A stretch of DNA of 64,000 nucleotides. Source: Acorus gramineus (Eukaryota > Streptophyta > Magnoliopsida > Acorales > Acoraceae). The stretch's first letter is position 1; the number at the start of each line of letters is the position of its first letter. The position numbers and the translations under genes are program-made. The notes beneath the pieces were generated by a model, which saw only the letters and a program-made list of their open reading frames with translations, made no database searches and was not told the DNA's origin. The stretch is from assembly GCA_030737835.1 (NCBI GenBank), contig JAUJYN010000029.1, positions 878,897 to 942,896 of the forward strand, read 5' to 3'. Below, piece by piece: positions 21,057 through 32,423 of this stretch.

Positions 21057-21510
21057 TGTCACGCCCCAGGGCGGCCGTCCTCGAGACGTGGCAATAATGA
21101 AATATCAGCTATCAATACCTGAGGTCAATAAAGACTCCAACAACAACACACACGGTAGCAAAGCAAAGATAATGATAACTGACTGAAAAACGAAAGCATA
21201 ATATATAAACAATGTCTGTAAACCAAAAACATTATTACAGACTCGAATACATAATCACTGTCCTGTGAGAGCCAAGTCTAGTCTAAATAAAATACAACCT
21301 GTGCCACATGCACGATTTACAATACATAAAATGACTCTAGGACTGCTGACAGCCTCGCACTCGCCACCCACCGGAAGAACGCTCCACGCCCATAAGACCA
21401 CGCCACATGAAAGCTCCCGCTCCACACCCAACACTGCCCCTGAAAAGAAACAGTATGCGAGGGTGAGCTACAAGCTCAGTGAGTGGCTGGAAACCAATCA
21501 CCATACAACA
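21057..21510 (-). mobile_element. E6: family A LTR inserted in the Tat protease, outer part
   Basis: Starts TGTCACGCCCCAGGGCGGCC and follows the E1/E2 right-LTR sequence up to ..CACCATACAACA, where a forward family A LTR fragment begins. The 5 bases before it (GATGT) would be the left target copy; the right copy is not visible because E2 lies in the way. Confidence 0.75.
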
Positions 21511-22002
21511 TGTTGTGCCTGTGTCATTTGGAGCGCTCTGATTGAAAATTTGGCTACATAATTTTTCCTATAAGTTATGTATTCCTGATTTGGTATTTGG
21601 ATTTGATTTTGTTAAAATCCAAGATGAAGAGGTTTAAATATGATTTTATTATGAGATGTCCAGTTTTAAGTTAGCTTTCGTACAAAAGTGGAATTAGATC
21701 AACTGGATTCATGTAGTAAAAGTTATGGGTATTTTTCCAAGTATACCCCAGGGATGAAAAATTCTGGCAGCAGCCCTGTTCTATGTTTAGCTCTAATTTC
21801 AAAATAGCTGGAGAGATTATTTGATCTTGGCATAAACATGAAAGTTGTAGATAATCTTCTTGGCTGTCCAACGGATTTGAATTGTGCAATTCGGAGCTAT
21901 ATTGAGGAAGTTATGGCTGTTCTAGTGAAGCATGTACAGAATTTCTAAGTCAGGGATGAAATGGTCATTTCCATCCCTCTTTAGATATTTATTTGGGCAA
22001 AA

Positions 22003-22054
<52 letters not shown>

Positions 22055-22781
22055 CCACTCCCCACGTCTACATCTTGGTCTCTCTTCCTCTCTTTCAAAG
22101 CCCCCCAAGGTGTTTGTATTAATTTCTCAAAGAGAAGAGAAGGAGAAGGTGCAAGTGCAAGAGAAAACTTTGTGTAGGTTTTGTTGTTGTTGTTGATCTC
22201 CTCTCTCTCAAGCACCCTCTCATATCTTGTTCTCCCCCCTGATTTTCAGCCAAGAAGGAGGCTGAGGAGGCTGAAGAGGTTGTGGTGGTGGTTGAGGTGG
22301 CCGTGGGCGCGTCGAGAGCCCCACACCTCCCCCTTTCCGTTTCCCTCTTTTGGTAAGTCCTCTTCCCCTTCTTTTTTATTTTTAGGGCTATTGGGATGGT
22401 TGGGGAGGTCATGCATGCTAGGTAGATGAGTTAGATTGTGTGTGAGGGGTTGGAGAGGGTTAAAAAAAGGTTGGGAGAGGTTGGGCGTGCGTTGGGGGCA
22501 GTCTGTGCGCGTGCGCGCGCAAGCTCGCGCGCAGGAGGGCCCTAGCAGGCTCAGGCGGGCGCGCAGATGCGCGCGGGGGCTTGCGCGCGAGCACGCGGGT
22601 GCGCGTGGAGTAGGCGCGCGGGTGCGCGTGGGCGCTGGCGCGAGCGGGGGTGCGCGCGGGCGCGCACGAGCTTGCGTGCGCGGGGGGCAGTGCGCCTGGG
22701 CGTGCGTCTGGGCGCGAGGAAGTGCGCCTGGGCGTGCGCGCGCGCAGGGTAGTGCGTCTGTGCGCACGGGGCAGTGCGCCT
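21511..22781 (+). mobile_element. Forward family A LTR fragment inside E6
   Basis: Starts TGTTGTGCCTGTGTCATTTGG, here given to 20 bases TGTTGTGCCTGTGTCATTTG, an exact family A LTR start, and runs through a (CT)n run (22003-22050), an acceptor-like TTTTCAG at 22243-22250, donor-like TTTTGGTAAGTC near 22349 and into the GC-rich tract. It stops in the tract where minus-strand E6 sequence resumes (TACGGAAGGGAG), so the last ~2.4 kb of this LTR and part of E6 are missing. Confidence 0.75.
22490..22781. repeat. GC-rich CG/TG tract
   Basis: Alternating GCGCG/GTGCG steps as in the other LTRs; open in several frames by composition only. Confidence 0.75.
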
Positions 22782-24311
22782 ACGGAAGGGAGTCCTCTTT
22801 TAGGACAGCTTTAAACCGGCCCACTTCAACACGGACGACATTGGGAGGAAACACTCCATGTTCGCAAAGCGAACACAATGGAAAAACAACTACTCTCGAT
22901 AATCACACATCGATGATATCGAATACTATTGTACTCCCACACGGTTGCGTCGCTCGGACACAAGGGGGTTGCCTCTACTCTCACGCAGAAATAATCCCAA
23001 GGCACATAACCCAACAGGCGGTTCATATACACGCCTAGCACGGGTAGGCCTAGCTTAATGCCACAACTACTGGTTTAACAAAACCGATAGGATAATGAAT
23101 TCTCCTGAATTCCAAATGAGTGCATCGCTCGGATGCACAGGGGCGATTACATCGCTAGCGCTCTGACTAATAAGGTACAACCCAACAACAGGTCATACCC
23201 ACGCCTATTTCAGATAGGCCTAATTAGTTTTAACATGCGCATATATTTTATAGGAGAATTTAATCTTAGTTATGTGCATGAACCATATGCACGATCACAT
23301 ATCAATTAATCATAGGGATACTCCCTAATCATAGATTTACATCATAATAAATCATACAACATGCATACATGGTCATTAATCACATAAGCACACAAGGCCT
23401 AACTTAAGCATGTGTTGGATATCACCAACTTAAAAGGTAAGGGTCAAGCGCAATCTCGCGCACTAACAGGTGCATGCCAATATTCCAAACGAACTTGAGT
23501 CGAGTAGGAAATCGCATCTACTTACTCAGTCCGTGCAGAGGGAGAGGGCGAGAGAGATCATCATCTCATGAAGTCGGTCATAGCTTTGCCCCATTAGCAT
23601 GGGCGCAACAACTACACCACGCCCTCGAGTCTTATCGCAAGGGAATATTAGGTAGGTGCCTGTTATTACCCAGACTTAATCATGCTGGATATTCCAATTA
23701 ATATGGTGGGAGTAGTATTACAATACTACTTAAGGCATGCCATATTCTATACATCAATACACATTACAGCAATACATGCCCATACTAGAGGGGCGCATGC
23801 AACACAATCATTCATACATGGATACAATACATGTAATATAAGCCTAGCATGCAAGATATCTAACATATTATAGTCTAAGCATGGTCATACTACTTATCTA
23901 CACAAGTAGTATAGCTAGGACGCCCCATCGATGCGCGATGCACGACTACGCGCGTCGAGCGCATCTCGAGAGGGGGGGGGGGGATTGGACCAAACCACTC
24001 ACCTCAACCCGGGACCTCGCGCATCCCATCCAACGAGATCTGCAAGGTAAGGGCATCAAATTTGGTGAGTAACAACACATTATAACACTTAGAAATTACT
24101 AGAAATGCCTAAGACTTAGACATGCACGCATACGGGCTCGCACGCATGCGAGCACGCGCGTACGCATGCATGCCCAAGTGCCCCAGCACCTACCCGAGAT
24201 TCTGGGCAGCCCCGCGCATGCCCCAGCATGCGCACGCACGCACGCGCGCGCACTGACACCCTGTTGCCTGCCCAGGCGCACGCCAAGACGCACTGCCCCG
24301 CGCGCGCGCAC
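22782..24311 (-). mobile_element. E6: family A LTR, inner part
   Basis: Parallels 4301-5545 and 44930-45545/48902-49350. It contains the AT-rich block with ATCAATTAATCATAGGGATAC near 23300, a G/C-run beside ACCTCGCGCATCCCATC near 24010-24030 and the start of a GC-rich tract (24121-24311), where E2 begins. The five bases GCGCA/CGCAC at the edge are the presumed left target copy for E2. Confidence 0.75.
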
Positions 24312-27043
24312 TGTCACGCCCCAGGCATCCCCGAGACGTGGTAAAATAATAAATATCAGCTATCAATACCTGAGGTCAATAAAGACACCAACAACAATAC
24401 ACAAGGCGGCAAAGCAAGATAATGATAACTGACTGAAAAGCGGAAGCATAATATATAAACAATGTCTGTAAATCAAAAACATTATTACAGACTCGAATAC
24501 ACAATCACTGTCCTGTGAGAGCCAAGTCTAGACCAAAGAAATACAACCTGTGCCACATGCACGATTTACAAAGCATAAAATGACTCTAGGAATGCTGATA
24601 GCCTCGCACTCGCCACCCGCCGGCAGAACGCTCCACGCCCATAAGACCACGCCACAGGAAAGCTCCAGCTCCACGCCCAACACTACCCCTGAAAAGAAAC
24701 AGTATGCGAGGAGTGAGCTACAAGCTCAGTGAGTGGCTGGAAACCAATCACCATACTACAGTTCAATACATAATCAATTTCCTTTCAAGGAAAACATGGG
24801 TGGAAACCCATGGATAATTGGGTCACGCGGCGGCGCGACCAACCTCACCCCCACCCTCACTCCCGGAGGGAGTCTTTTGAGACTTTTGGGGAGAGACCAT
24901 ACCGTCGGTCAAAGAGACCCGGATTTACTGGTCTGGGGAGAGACCATACCGTCGGTCGAAGAGACCCGGATTTACTAGTCTACACAACACTACTGGATCA
25001 TCTACATCTAGATAATTGCTCAAACGATGCCTTTAAACATCGATACAAGACCGGACCCAACAACTATGGGAACGGTCGAACAACGAATGGGTCACGCGGC
25101 GATATTCTTCACCTCATCCTTACCCTCACTCCTGGAGGGAGACTCTTGGGACTTTTGGAAGAGATTTAGACTGCTCTACACCCGCAACATCATTCGTTAA
25201 CCCTCTCCCGGGTAGTATCTACAACCCGATCTCCTCAACTCACCGCTCTACACCCTTGGTCCGCCAGTAGCCCTTTCCCTGGGTAGCCTCTACCTGGTAT
25301 ACTCCCACGATCAGTACTCTTCCGAATGCATCGGTGGTACCTACGGATGGGAGCCCTCTGTCAGGACAACTAAACCCGAGAAGTTCCTACATCGGATCCA
25401 ACAAAGGGGAGAACGATCCCATGTTCGCAAAGCGAACCCAATGGAAAACAACTACTCTCGATACTCACTTATCGAGATATCAAAACACAGGCATAACAAC
25501 AATCTACACACTCATATTAACCTTAAAGTAGTCATAGTCCCTATACGGGAGTAACTACACAAGTTAGAGGGTCGTAACATCACCGATCCACCCCACGCTC
25601 GCCCTTTAGGGGTGTCATGGGCCTTTTCAGACTAGACCGCTCTCCACCCTTGGTCCACCCGGTAGCCTCTCCCACACTCCGTAGCCTCTACCTGGTATAC
25701 TCCCACGATCAGCACTGTCCGACGCATCGGAGGTACCTACAGATGGGAGCCCTCTGTCTGGTCGAACAACTTTCCAACGCCGGGGAGTCCCTACATCGGA
25801 TCCAACCAAAAGGAGAAGACAGCCTACTCACGCGTATACGATCCTCTTGGATCCGTCGACAACGATTTGTAACACTACTAATGTCATGAACTCTCAAGAA
25901 TTCCTCCAGGGCGCATAACTAAGATGCGGGGAAACATATATTATAACAACAAGGTTATAATATTCTCTAAGGCCTGCTTATAACAATATATCCACATTTG
26001 ATTTAAATAAATTAAACTAAATGGGAAACATGCATACATAGGGGCTTCCCAATCAAGGGACATGCGCAGACAACCCCGAACGCGCTCCCAGCCAACCCTT
26101 ACCCCATTTTAACCCTCTCCAACCCCCACACACACCCTAACCCATATGCATAGCATGCATGAACACCCTAACAGCCCCTTAAGCCATGAAAACCAAGAAA
26201 AGAAGAGGAAGAGCTCACCTTTGGAGGGGGAATGAAAGGGGGAGACTCGGGGGCCCTCGATGCACCCGCGACCACCTCAACCACCACCACCACTACCACC
26301 ACCTCCTCAGCCCTCCTCAGCCCTCCTATGGCTGCAAATCAGGGGGGAAAGATCATGAAAAGGGAGCTTGAGAGAGAGGAGATCAACAACATAACACACC
26401 CACACAAACCTTCTTCACCTTCTCCTTCACTTCCCATTGAGGAATTTTCACAAACACATGGGGGGGGCTTTGAAAGAGAGGATGAGAGACTCATGAATGT
26501 TGACGTGGGGAATGGGAGGGGATGAGAGAGAGAGAGAGAGAGGAAGATATTTGTTGCAACAAAATATCTAAAGAGGGGTGGAAATGACCTAGTCGTCCTT
26601 TGACTAGAAATTCTGCGCATGCTTCACTAGAACAGCCATAACTTCCTCGATATAGCTCCGAATTGCACAATTCCAATTCCGTTGGAAAGCCAAGAAGATT
26701 ATCTACAACTTTCATGTTTATGCCAAGATCAAATAATCTCTCTAGCTATTCCGAAATTAGAGCTAAACATAAAACAGGGCTGCTGCCAGAATTTTCATCC
26801 CCGGGGTATACTTGGTAAAATACCCATAACTTTTACTACAGGAATCCAGTTGATCTAATTCCACTTTTGTACGAAAGCTAACTCAAAACTGGACATCTCA
26901 TAATAAAATCATATTTAAACCTCTTCATCTTGGATTTTAACAAAATCAAATCCAAATACCAAATTGGAAATACATAACTTCGAGGAAAAAAATTATGTAC
27001 CCAAATTTTCAATCAGAGTGCTCCAAATGACACAGACACAACA
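24312..27043 (-). mobile_element. E2 3' LTR (left)
   Basis: From TGTCACGCCCCAGGCATCC to ..CACAGACACAACA, 2.73 kb, followed by TTCTTCCCCCCTTAGG, the complement of the polypurine tract. The outer part resembles the subtype seen at 1-2724 (CGTCGGTCGAAGAGACCCGG). It lacks most of the GC-rich tract: the step at about 26060-26110 joins its two sides. It includes a (GA)n run at 26523-26545. Confidence 0.8.
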
Positions 27044-29692
27044 TTCTTCCCCCCTTAGGAAATTTAGTCCTCGAAATTTAAGGAAACCCAAAGGGAAGAC
27101 CGAATATAGCAAGTATCTCGCATAGACCTTTTGCTTCCAAGTGGTCTTTGCACCGGACTGGCGCTACCAACACACTATAATCAAAGGAACGGTCTTAGCG
27201 TGGAGCCTCTTCTCATGATTGTCCTTGACCTCGATCCACTGCTCCATGAATGACAAATCCACCTCGAGGATGAGGCGGTCGAACAGAATGACATGAGCAG
27301 GATCGTGGACATAACGCCTCAGCCATTGGACAAGGACGACGTCGTGGGCATAAGCCAGGTGTGGGGGAAAGGCTACATGATAAGCCACCTCCCCAATCCA
27401 CTCAATGACGAGAAACAGTCCCATTGAAGAGCCAACTCAGCTTGCCCCGAATGTCGAAACAGAGGATGCCCTTAAACTGGGACACCTTCAGGAAAACATG
27501 GTCGCCAAACCCGAAGGTATGCTCCTGGCGACGATAACCTGCGTAGCCCTTCTGTCAGTTCTGGGAGGTGCATATGCACACTTGAACCAACCTGGCCACT
27601 GCAAGATCAAATAAATAACTTGTGGCCCCTCCAACTGGCGCTCCTCAACCGTCCCAACACAAGGGAGGTATAAAACTGCGCCTGTAGAGTGCCTTTCACA
27701 GATCCATCTGGATGCTCGAATGGCAGTCGTCTTGCAGGCATACCCCAACAAATGGGTGGTGCCTCACCCAACTGCCCTCATCATCGAGCACGCAGGCACT
27801 TAGCATGTCCTCCAAGGTCTGAATCGTCCCCTTTGTCTGGCTGTCCATCGGCGATGAAACGCTATACTTAAATGGAGGCTCGCGCCAAAGCCTGCCAAGG
27901 CTGCACCACAACCTCAAAGTAACCCTCGCGTCTCAACCGAAAATAGCGCCGACTGGAGTGCCATGAAGACGAACAATCGCGAAGGTGAAAACCCACGTCA
28001 AAGCATCCAGAGACTCAATCAGTCAGATTTGGGAGGGAAGCGTGGACTTAGTCAGTCGGTCAATGATCACCTAGACGGCGTCGTGACCCGAACGTGACAT
28101 TAGCGAGTCCGCAACAATTCCTGATAACCCACTCCCACGTCCACTAAGGAATCTCCATGGACTGACGCTTTCCAACGCGATGATGATTCTCGAACTTTGC
28201 CTGAGGGCATGCCAACCTGGGGAAACAAGGTCACCCATATCGCCTTTTTTTTTCATCGCACCACTAGCAATCTCAATGAAGACTACCCCAAAGTAGTCCA
28301 CGGAAGCCCAATAAAACTTTTGAGATCCACGAAGGCATCCGACGCATTCGTCAACCCCGACGGCAGTACTTAAAACTCGTAGTGCCTGAATGGTCACAAA
28401 AGGCCATCTACGGGATGTCCAACTCCCGGATCTCCAACTTGTGGTACCCTTGTGCGAAGATCGATCTAAGAGAAGACACTGGCTCCCAGAGCTGGTCAAA
28501 CAGATCATCGATTCGCGGCAAGGGTAATTGATCTTCAACCTCCACAGGGAGATCAAAACAACACCACGAACAATTAAGTCCAGATTCTGCTCCTCGAGCA
28601 TGGCTGGCGCTCATGATGACACTTACACGCTTGGTAAGCCGCTCAACCGCACTTAATCCACAAGACACGCAATAAGGGGTCGTCGAACCTCGACAATGCC
28701 TATGCGATGTCATCTATCCGATAGGGCGGTTGAGTCCCATCACGAACGCTAGCATCGCGTCTCCTTATTTGTGACCAATGTGGGGCAAAACGCGACAGTA
28801 TCCACAACTGTGCTTCACATGCCGCCAGAGATAGGTCGCTCAACTATAACCATTGGAACTCCAGCATCCTGCACTCCATGGGCAGATTCATCACAGGGAG
28901 TCCACACTCTCGACATCATCCAGTAGCACTCTCCCGGTGTGGCCTCTACCTGGTAGCCTCCCAAGCCCACTATCTCTGCCATATGGGCGCACCAACAAGC
29001 ATAGTATCAGGGACCACCTCACAGGGCTCTGGCCTCAACCGGGCAGCTACAACACACAATGATATATCGAAGCGACTCTAGATGCCACTATGGAACCCAG
29101 TCCACAAGCAATCGCCCACTAAGCTGCAATAGGATGTACCCAATCCTGATCGTACGCATCACCACTCGCTACAGCACCTTCCAAGTGAGAGGAAAAATCA
29201 ATCATCAATTAGATGCTTCATAGGTATTCCTTGACTGGGAAAAGAACCTTGGGAGGGCACCATGAGGTCCCGATATAGGATATCCCGACAACCAAACAAG
29301 GAACACGGAGTACCCTAGCCCGGGTCTCAACGATGACCCCGCAAGGCCCCTTAATCCTGAGTAGGAAGGCTGGAAGAAGACATCACCCCTTAATGAGCCA
29401 TACTCCACATCCTCAAAACTTGAAACTGGCGCTGCACACGAACTCCATGGTTACCAGCAATACCGATGCACGGGAAAGAAGCTCCATTATCGAGACGCAA
29501 TCCATACCTTAGAAATTGTGACCAATTCATCACTATCATACTACTGGGATGGAATCTCCTACCCAAGCCTTAATCCCACCACAAGGGATCCAACAACTGA
29601 CCCTATTCAGTCGACCAAGTCGACAACTTAAGGGTGGGTCCAGGGGGGTCACATCCACGTCAACGGATGCGAGGAGGCATGTCAGCAACCTA
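27044..29692 (-). pseudogene. E2 interior: decayed Tekay-type gag-pol remnants
   Basis: Closely parallel to the E1 interior: gag start MPPR at 29680, reverse transcriptase pieces at 28408-28713 ([19 protein letters not shown]), integrase core pieces near 27696-27920 and integrase tail at 27164-27600 (RRYVHDPAHVILFDRLI, SFMEQWIEVKD). The same large parts are absent as in E1. E3 entered 12 bp upstream of the gag start. Many breaks; not functional. Confidence 0.75.
29237..29352. repeat. 118-bp short dispersed repeat, copy 3
   Basis: GGGAAAAGAACCTTGGGAGG to GCAAGGCCCCTT. Same site in the E2 interior as copy 1 in E1, so these two descend from a single insertion. Confidence 0.75.
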
Positions 29693-30570
29693 TGTTATAT
29701 ATGTGTCACTTTTAGCCTTCTGGTCACCATTGGGACATTTCTTGCAGTTTTTCAACTTTTTCTTTTTCGATCGGAACCGCTAAAATTTTAAACTTTTGGC
29801 TATCATCCTGAGCTTGAGAACTCTGATTGAAAATCTAACTGCACATTATGTGTCCTGGTGCCATTTCAAGCCTCTCATGAAAATTTCATCGAATTCTGGT
29901 AACATTCAGAATTTCACAGTTCTGAATCGTATCCGGGTTTTGACCAAGTGGGAATGTCAAAGGGGGACTTGACCAAGTCAAAGGGGACTTTGACCAAGTC
30001 AAGTTTGACCCTTGACTTGGTCAAATTTTTTTGTTTGTTTGTGTGGATGAGTTGACCCAAGTCAAAGTTCACCAAAACCTAAAAAGCCCTAAGTGAGTGT
30101 GTGTGTGTGTGTGTGTGTGCAACCACTTAGACGTCCTCCTCTTCATTCTCTTCTCTTCCTCTCTCTCTCACACACAAAATCACTCACTCCCCTCTCTTTG
30201 TTTCCCACATTGGAGCTTGAAGAAGGAGATGAAATAGGAAGCCCTAGAAGGGAAAAAGATTGGTAAGGGCTAGATCTATCTTCCTATGGTTTTTGTTTTG
30301 CTTTCCCCTTTGTTACCTCCCTCTCATGGCTCCCTTTTCTCCTATGTTTTCAGCCATTCTTCGGCCGAGAAGAGATCTTGGTGGTGGTGGTCTCGGTGGC
30401 GGCGATTCGGTGCGCGAAGAGCACCCGAGTTCCCTCCCTTTCCTTTCCTCTCTTTGGGTAAGTCATTCTCCTCCCCTAGCTAGGTTAAATGCTTGTAAAG
30501 GGTGTGTGTTTGGGTATGCATGCTTGCATGGGTGTTAGGGGGGTGAGGGTGGGCTGAGGAGGGGGTGGGA

Positions 30571-30990
30571 AGGGCTCGGGCGCGCGTGCGGGGTCATCCG
30601 CGCGCGTGCGCGCGAGTCTGCGCGCGCAAGCAGGCGCTGGCGCGCGCAGACCCACGGGCGTGTGCGCGGGGGTGCGCGCGGAGTGCTGCGCGGGGCGCAG
30701 TGCGCGCGGGTACACCAGGACTAGACGCGCGGTGCGCGCGGGCGCGCGCGCACGGCAGCGTGTCTAGGGGCGCGGGCTGGGGAGTGACAACGCGTCTGGG
30801 CTCGCGGGCTGGGGTGCGCCTGTGCGCCCGGGGCGCAGGGGCGCGCGCGTGCGTGCGCCTTCATGCGTTCGCGTGCGGGTGGCCGTGCGTATGGCTGCCC
30901 GTGGGTTCGGGAGGGTGTCGGGGCACTCGGACTCGCGTGCGTACGCGCGTGCTCGCATGCGTGCGGGTCCGTATGCATGCTTGTCCAAGT
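30571..30990. repeat. GC-rich CG/TG tract, E3 5' LTR
   Basis: Alternating GCGCG/GTGCG sequence, no real coding content. The E3 3' LTR holds a similar tract at 38115-38540 that differs by several insertions, so it changes faster than the rest of the LTR. Confidence 0.8.
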
Positions 30991-31750
30991 GTTGGGTATT
31001 TCTAGTAAATTTATTATGTATTTGTGTAGTTTACTCACCATATTGAATTCCCATGTCTTGCAGATCTTGACGGACGGTCACGCGACGACCCGGGTTTTGG
31101 TGAGTGGGACAATCCAACCCAGTAGGGAGGCGTTCGATGCACGTAGGCGTGCATTGCCCTCCCTTGGGGCACCATAGTTGCATATTAACTAGTATTAAAT
31201 GTATAGCTATGCATGCATGATAAATATGATATATCCATGCACCTTAGACTTGTATGCTAGGGATATGCACCCTTATATCATGTATAACGGCCTATGCATG
31301 CCTAGACACCTTGCCCCGAACTATGCATGTTCCCATCTAGTTTAATTTAATTAAATCAAATGTGAGCACATAGTTACAAGCATGCCTTAGAGAATATTAT
31401 AACCTTGTTGTTATAATATATGTCTCCCCGCATCTTAGTTATGCGCCCTGGAGGAATTCTTGAGAATTCATGACATTATTTAGCGTTACAATCGGTGTCG
31501 ACGGATCCATGAGGATCGTATCCGTGTGAGTAGGCTGTCTTCTCCTTTTGGTTGGATCCGATGTAGGTACTCCCCGGCGTTGGCTATACCTGACAGAGGG
31601 CTCCCATCCGTAGGTACCTCCGATGCGTCGGACTGTACTGATAGTGGGAGTATACCAGGCGGAGGCCCAAGGGTGGGAGAGGCTACCGGGTGGACCAGGG
31701 GTGGAGAGCGGTCTAGTATGCCCCAAGAGTCCCATGTCACCCCCCAGAAA

Positions 31751-31777
31751 GGGTGAGGGTGAAGGGGGGAGGTGGGT
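31751..31777 (+). other. G-quadruplex-like run
   Basis: GGGTGAGGGTGAAGGGGGG followed by AGGTGGG: four G-runs with loops of 3-4. The same place in the 3' LTR (39302-39330) and in family B LTRs (13139-13163) keeps the pattern. Confidence 0.55.
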
Positions 31778-32313
31778 TGGCGATGAAACGACCCATTAGA
31801 ATGTGTTGTTGCTCCCGTGTTAGAGGCTATAAATTATATAAGGTTGATATGAATTGTGATGCATGGGTTGTGCTATTCACTGAGCGTGTGGCTCACCCCT
31901 CGCATATATTTTTCTCCAGTTATATCTGAGTCGGATCTGAAGGAGGAGCTCCCCGAGGCACATCAACAGTAGTGGAGCAGCGTCACGTTCTGCGAGTGAG
32001 AGGCCATCAGCATCCCTTTCTTGATTGTATGTATTGTATTCTGTGCTTGGGCACATACTTGTATTTGGATGTCGTTGTATATATTGGCTCTCACAGGACA
32101 GTTGATTATGTATCGGGTCTGTAATATGTCTTTGAATTACAGACTCAGTCGTCTGAGCTTCCGCTATTTGTATATATTATGTCAGCTACCTTATTGTCTG
32201 TGTTGTCATTTTTGATGTTGTTTAGAGTATGTTATTGATCTCCTGTATAGACTGCTGATATTATATATACTTGCCACGTCTCGGGGACGGCCGCCCTGGG
32301 GCGTGACAAAAGT

Positions 32314-32329
32314 TGGTATCAGAACCTGG
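32314..32329 (+). other. E3 primer-binding site, initiator-Met type
   Basis: TGGTATCAGAACCTGG, five bases after the LTR end GCGTGACA. The first ten bases match the usual initiator tRNA-Met site. Confidence 0.9.
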
Positions 32330-32423
32330 TCCTGTCAGAGCCAATTGTTTTTCTTAGAGATGAGTCCTAGGATTTCTATATGAGTATTCTGATCCTAGTG
32401 TCTGGTTTTCTTAGGTTGCTGAT

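Larger units (their letters stand above)
30263..31919 (+). other. Series of splice-like signals in the E3 LTR
   Basis: TTG|GTAAGG at 30263 with TTTTCAG ending 30353 (91 bp); TTTGG|GTAAGTC at 30458 with GTCTTGCAG ending 31063 (606 bp, enclosing the GC tract); a 36-nt piece at 31064-31099; then G|GTGAGTGG at 31100 with TTTTTCTCCAG ending 31919. Each motif recurs at the matching place in family A and other family B LTRs. Whether they are used is not known from the sequence. Confidence 0.45.
29693..32308 (+). mobile_element. E3 5' LTR
   Basis: TGTTATATATGTGTCAC to GGCCGCCCTGGGGCGTGACA, 2616 bp. It contains a (GT)n run near 30100-30120, a GC-rich tract at 30571-30990, one copy of the GACAGAGGGCTCCCATC module and a G-rich run at 31751-31777. 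No short dispersed repeat is present, unlike the LTRs at 10666, 45546 and 50050. Confidence 0.9.

Noticed and set aside
22003-22050. (CT)n run as a promoter element
   Set aside because: Simple dinucleotide repeat of variable length in other LTR copies (40190-40208, 26523-26545). I see no further evidence for a core promoter.
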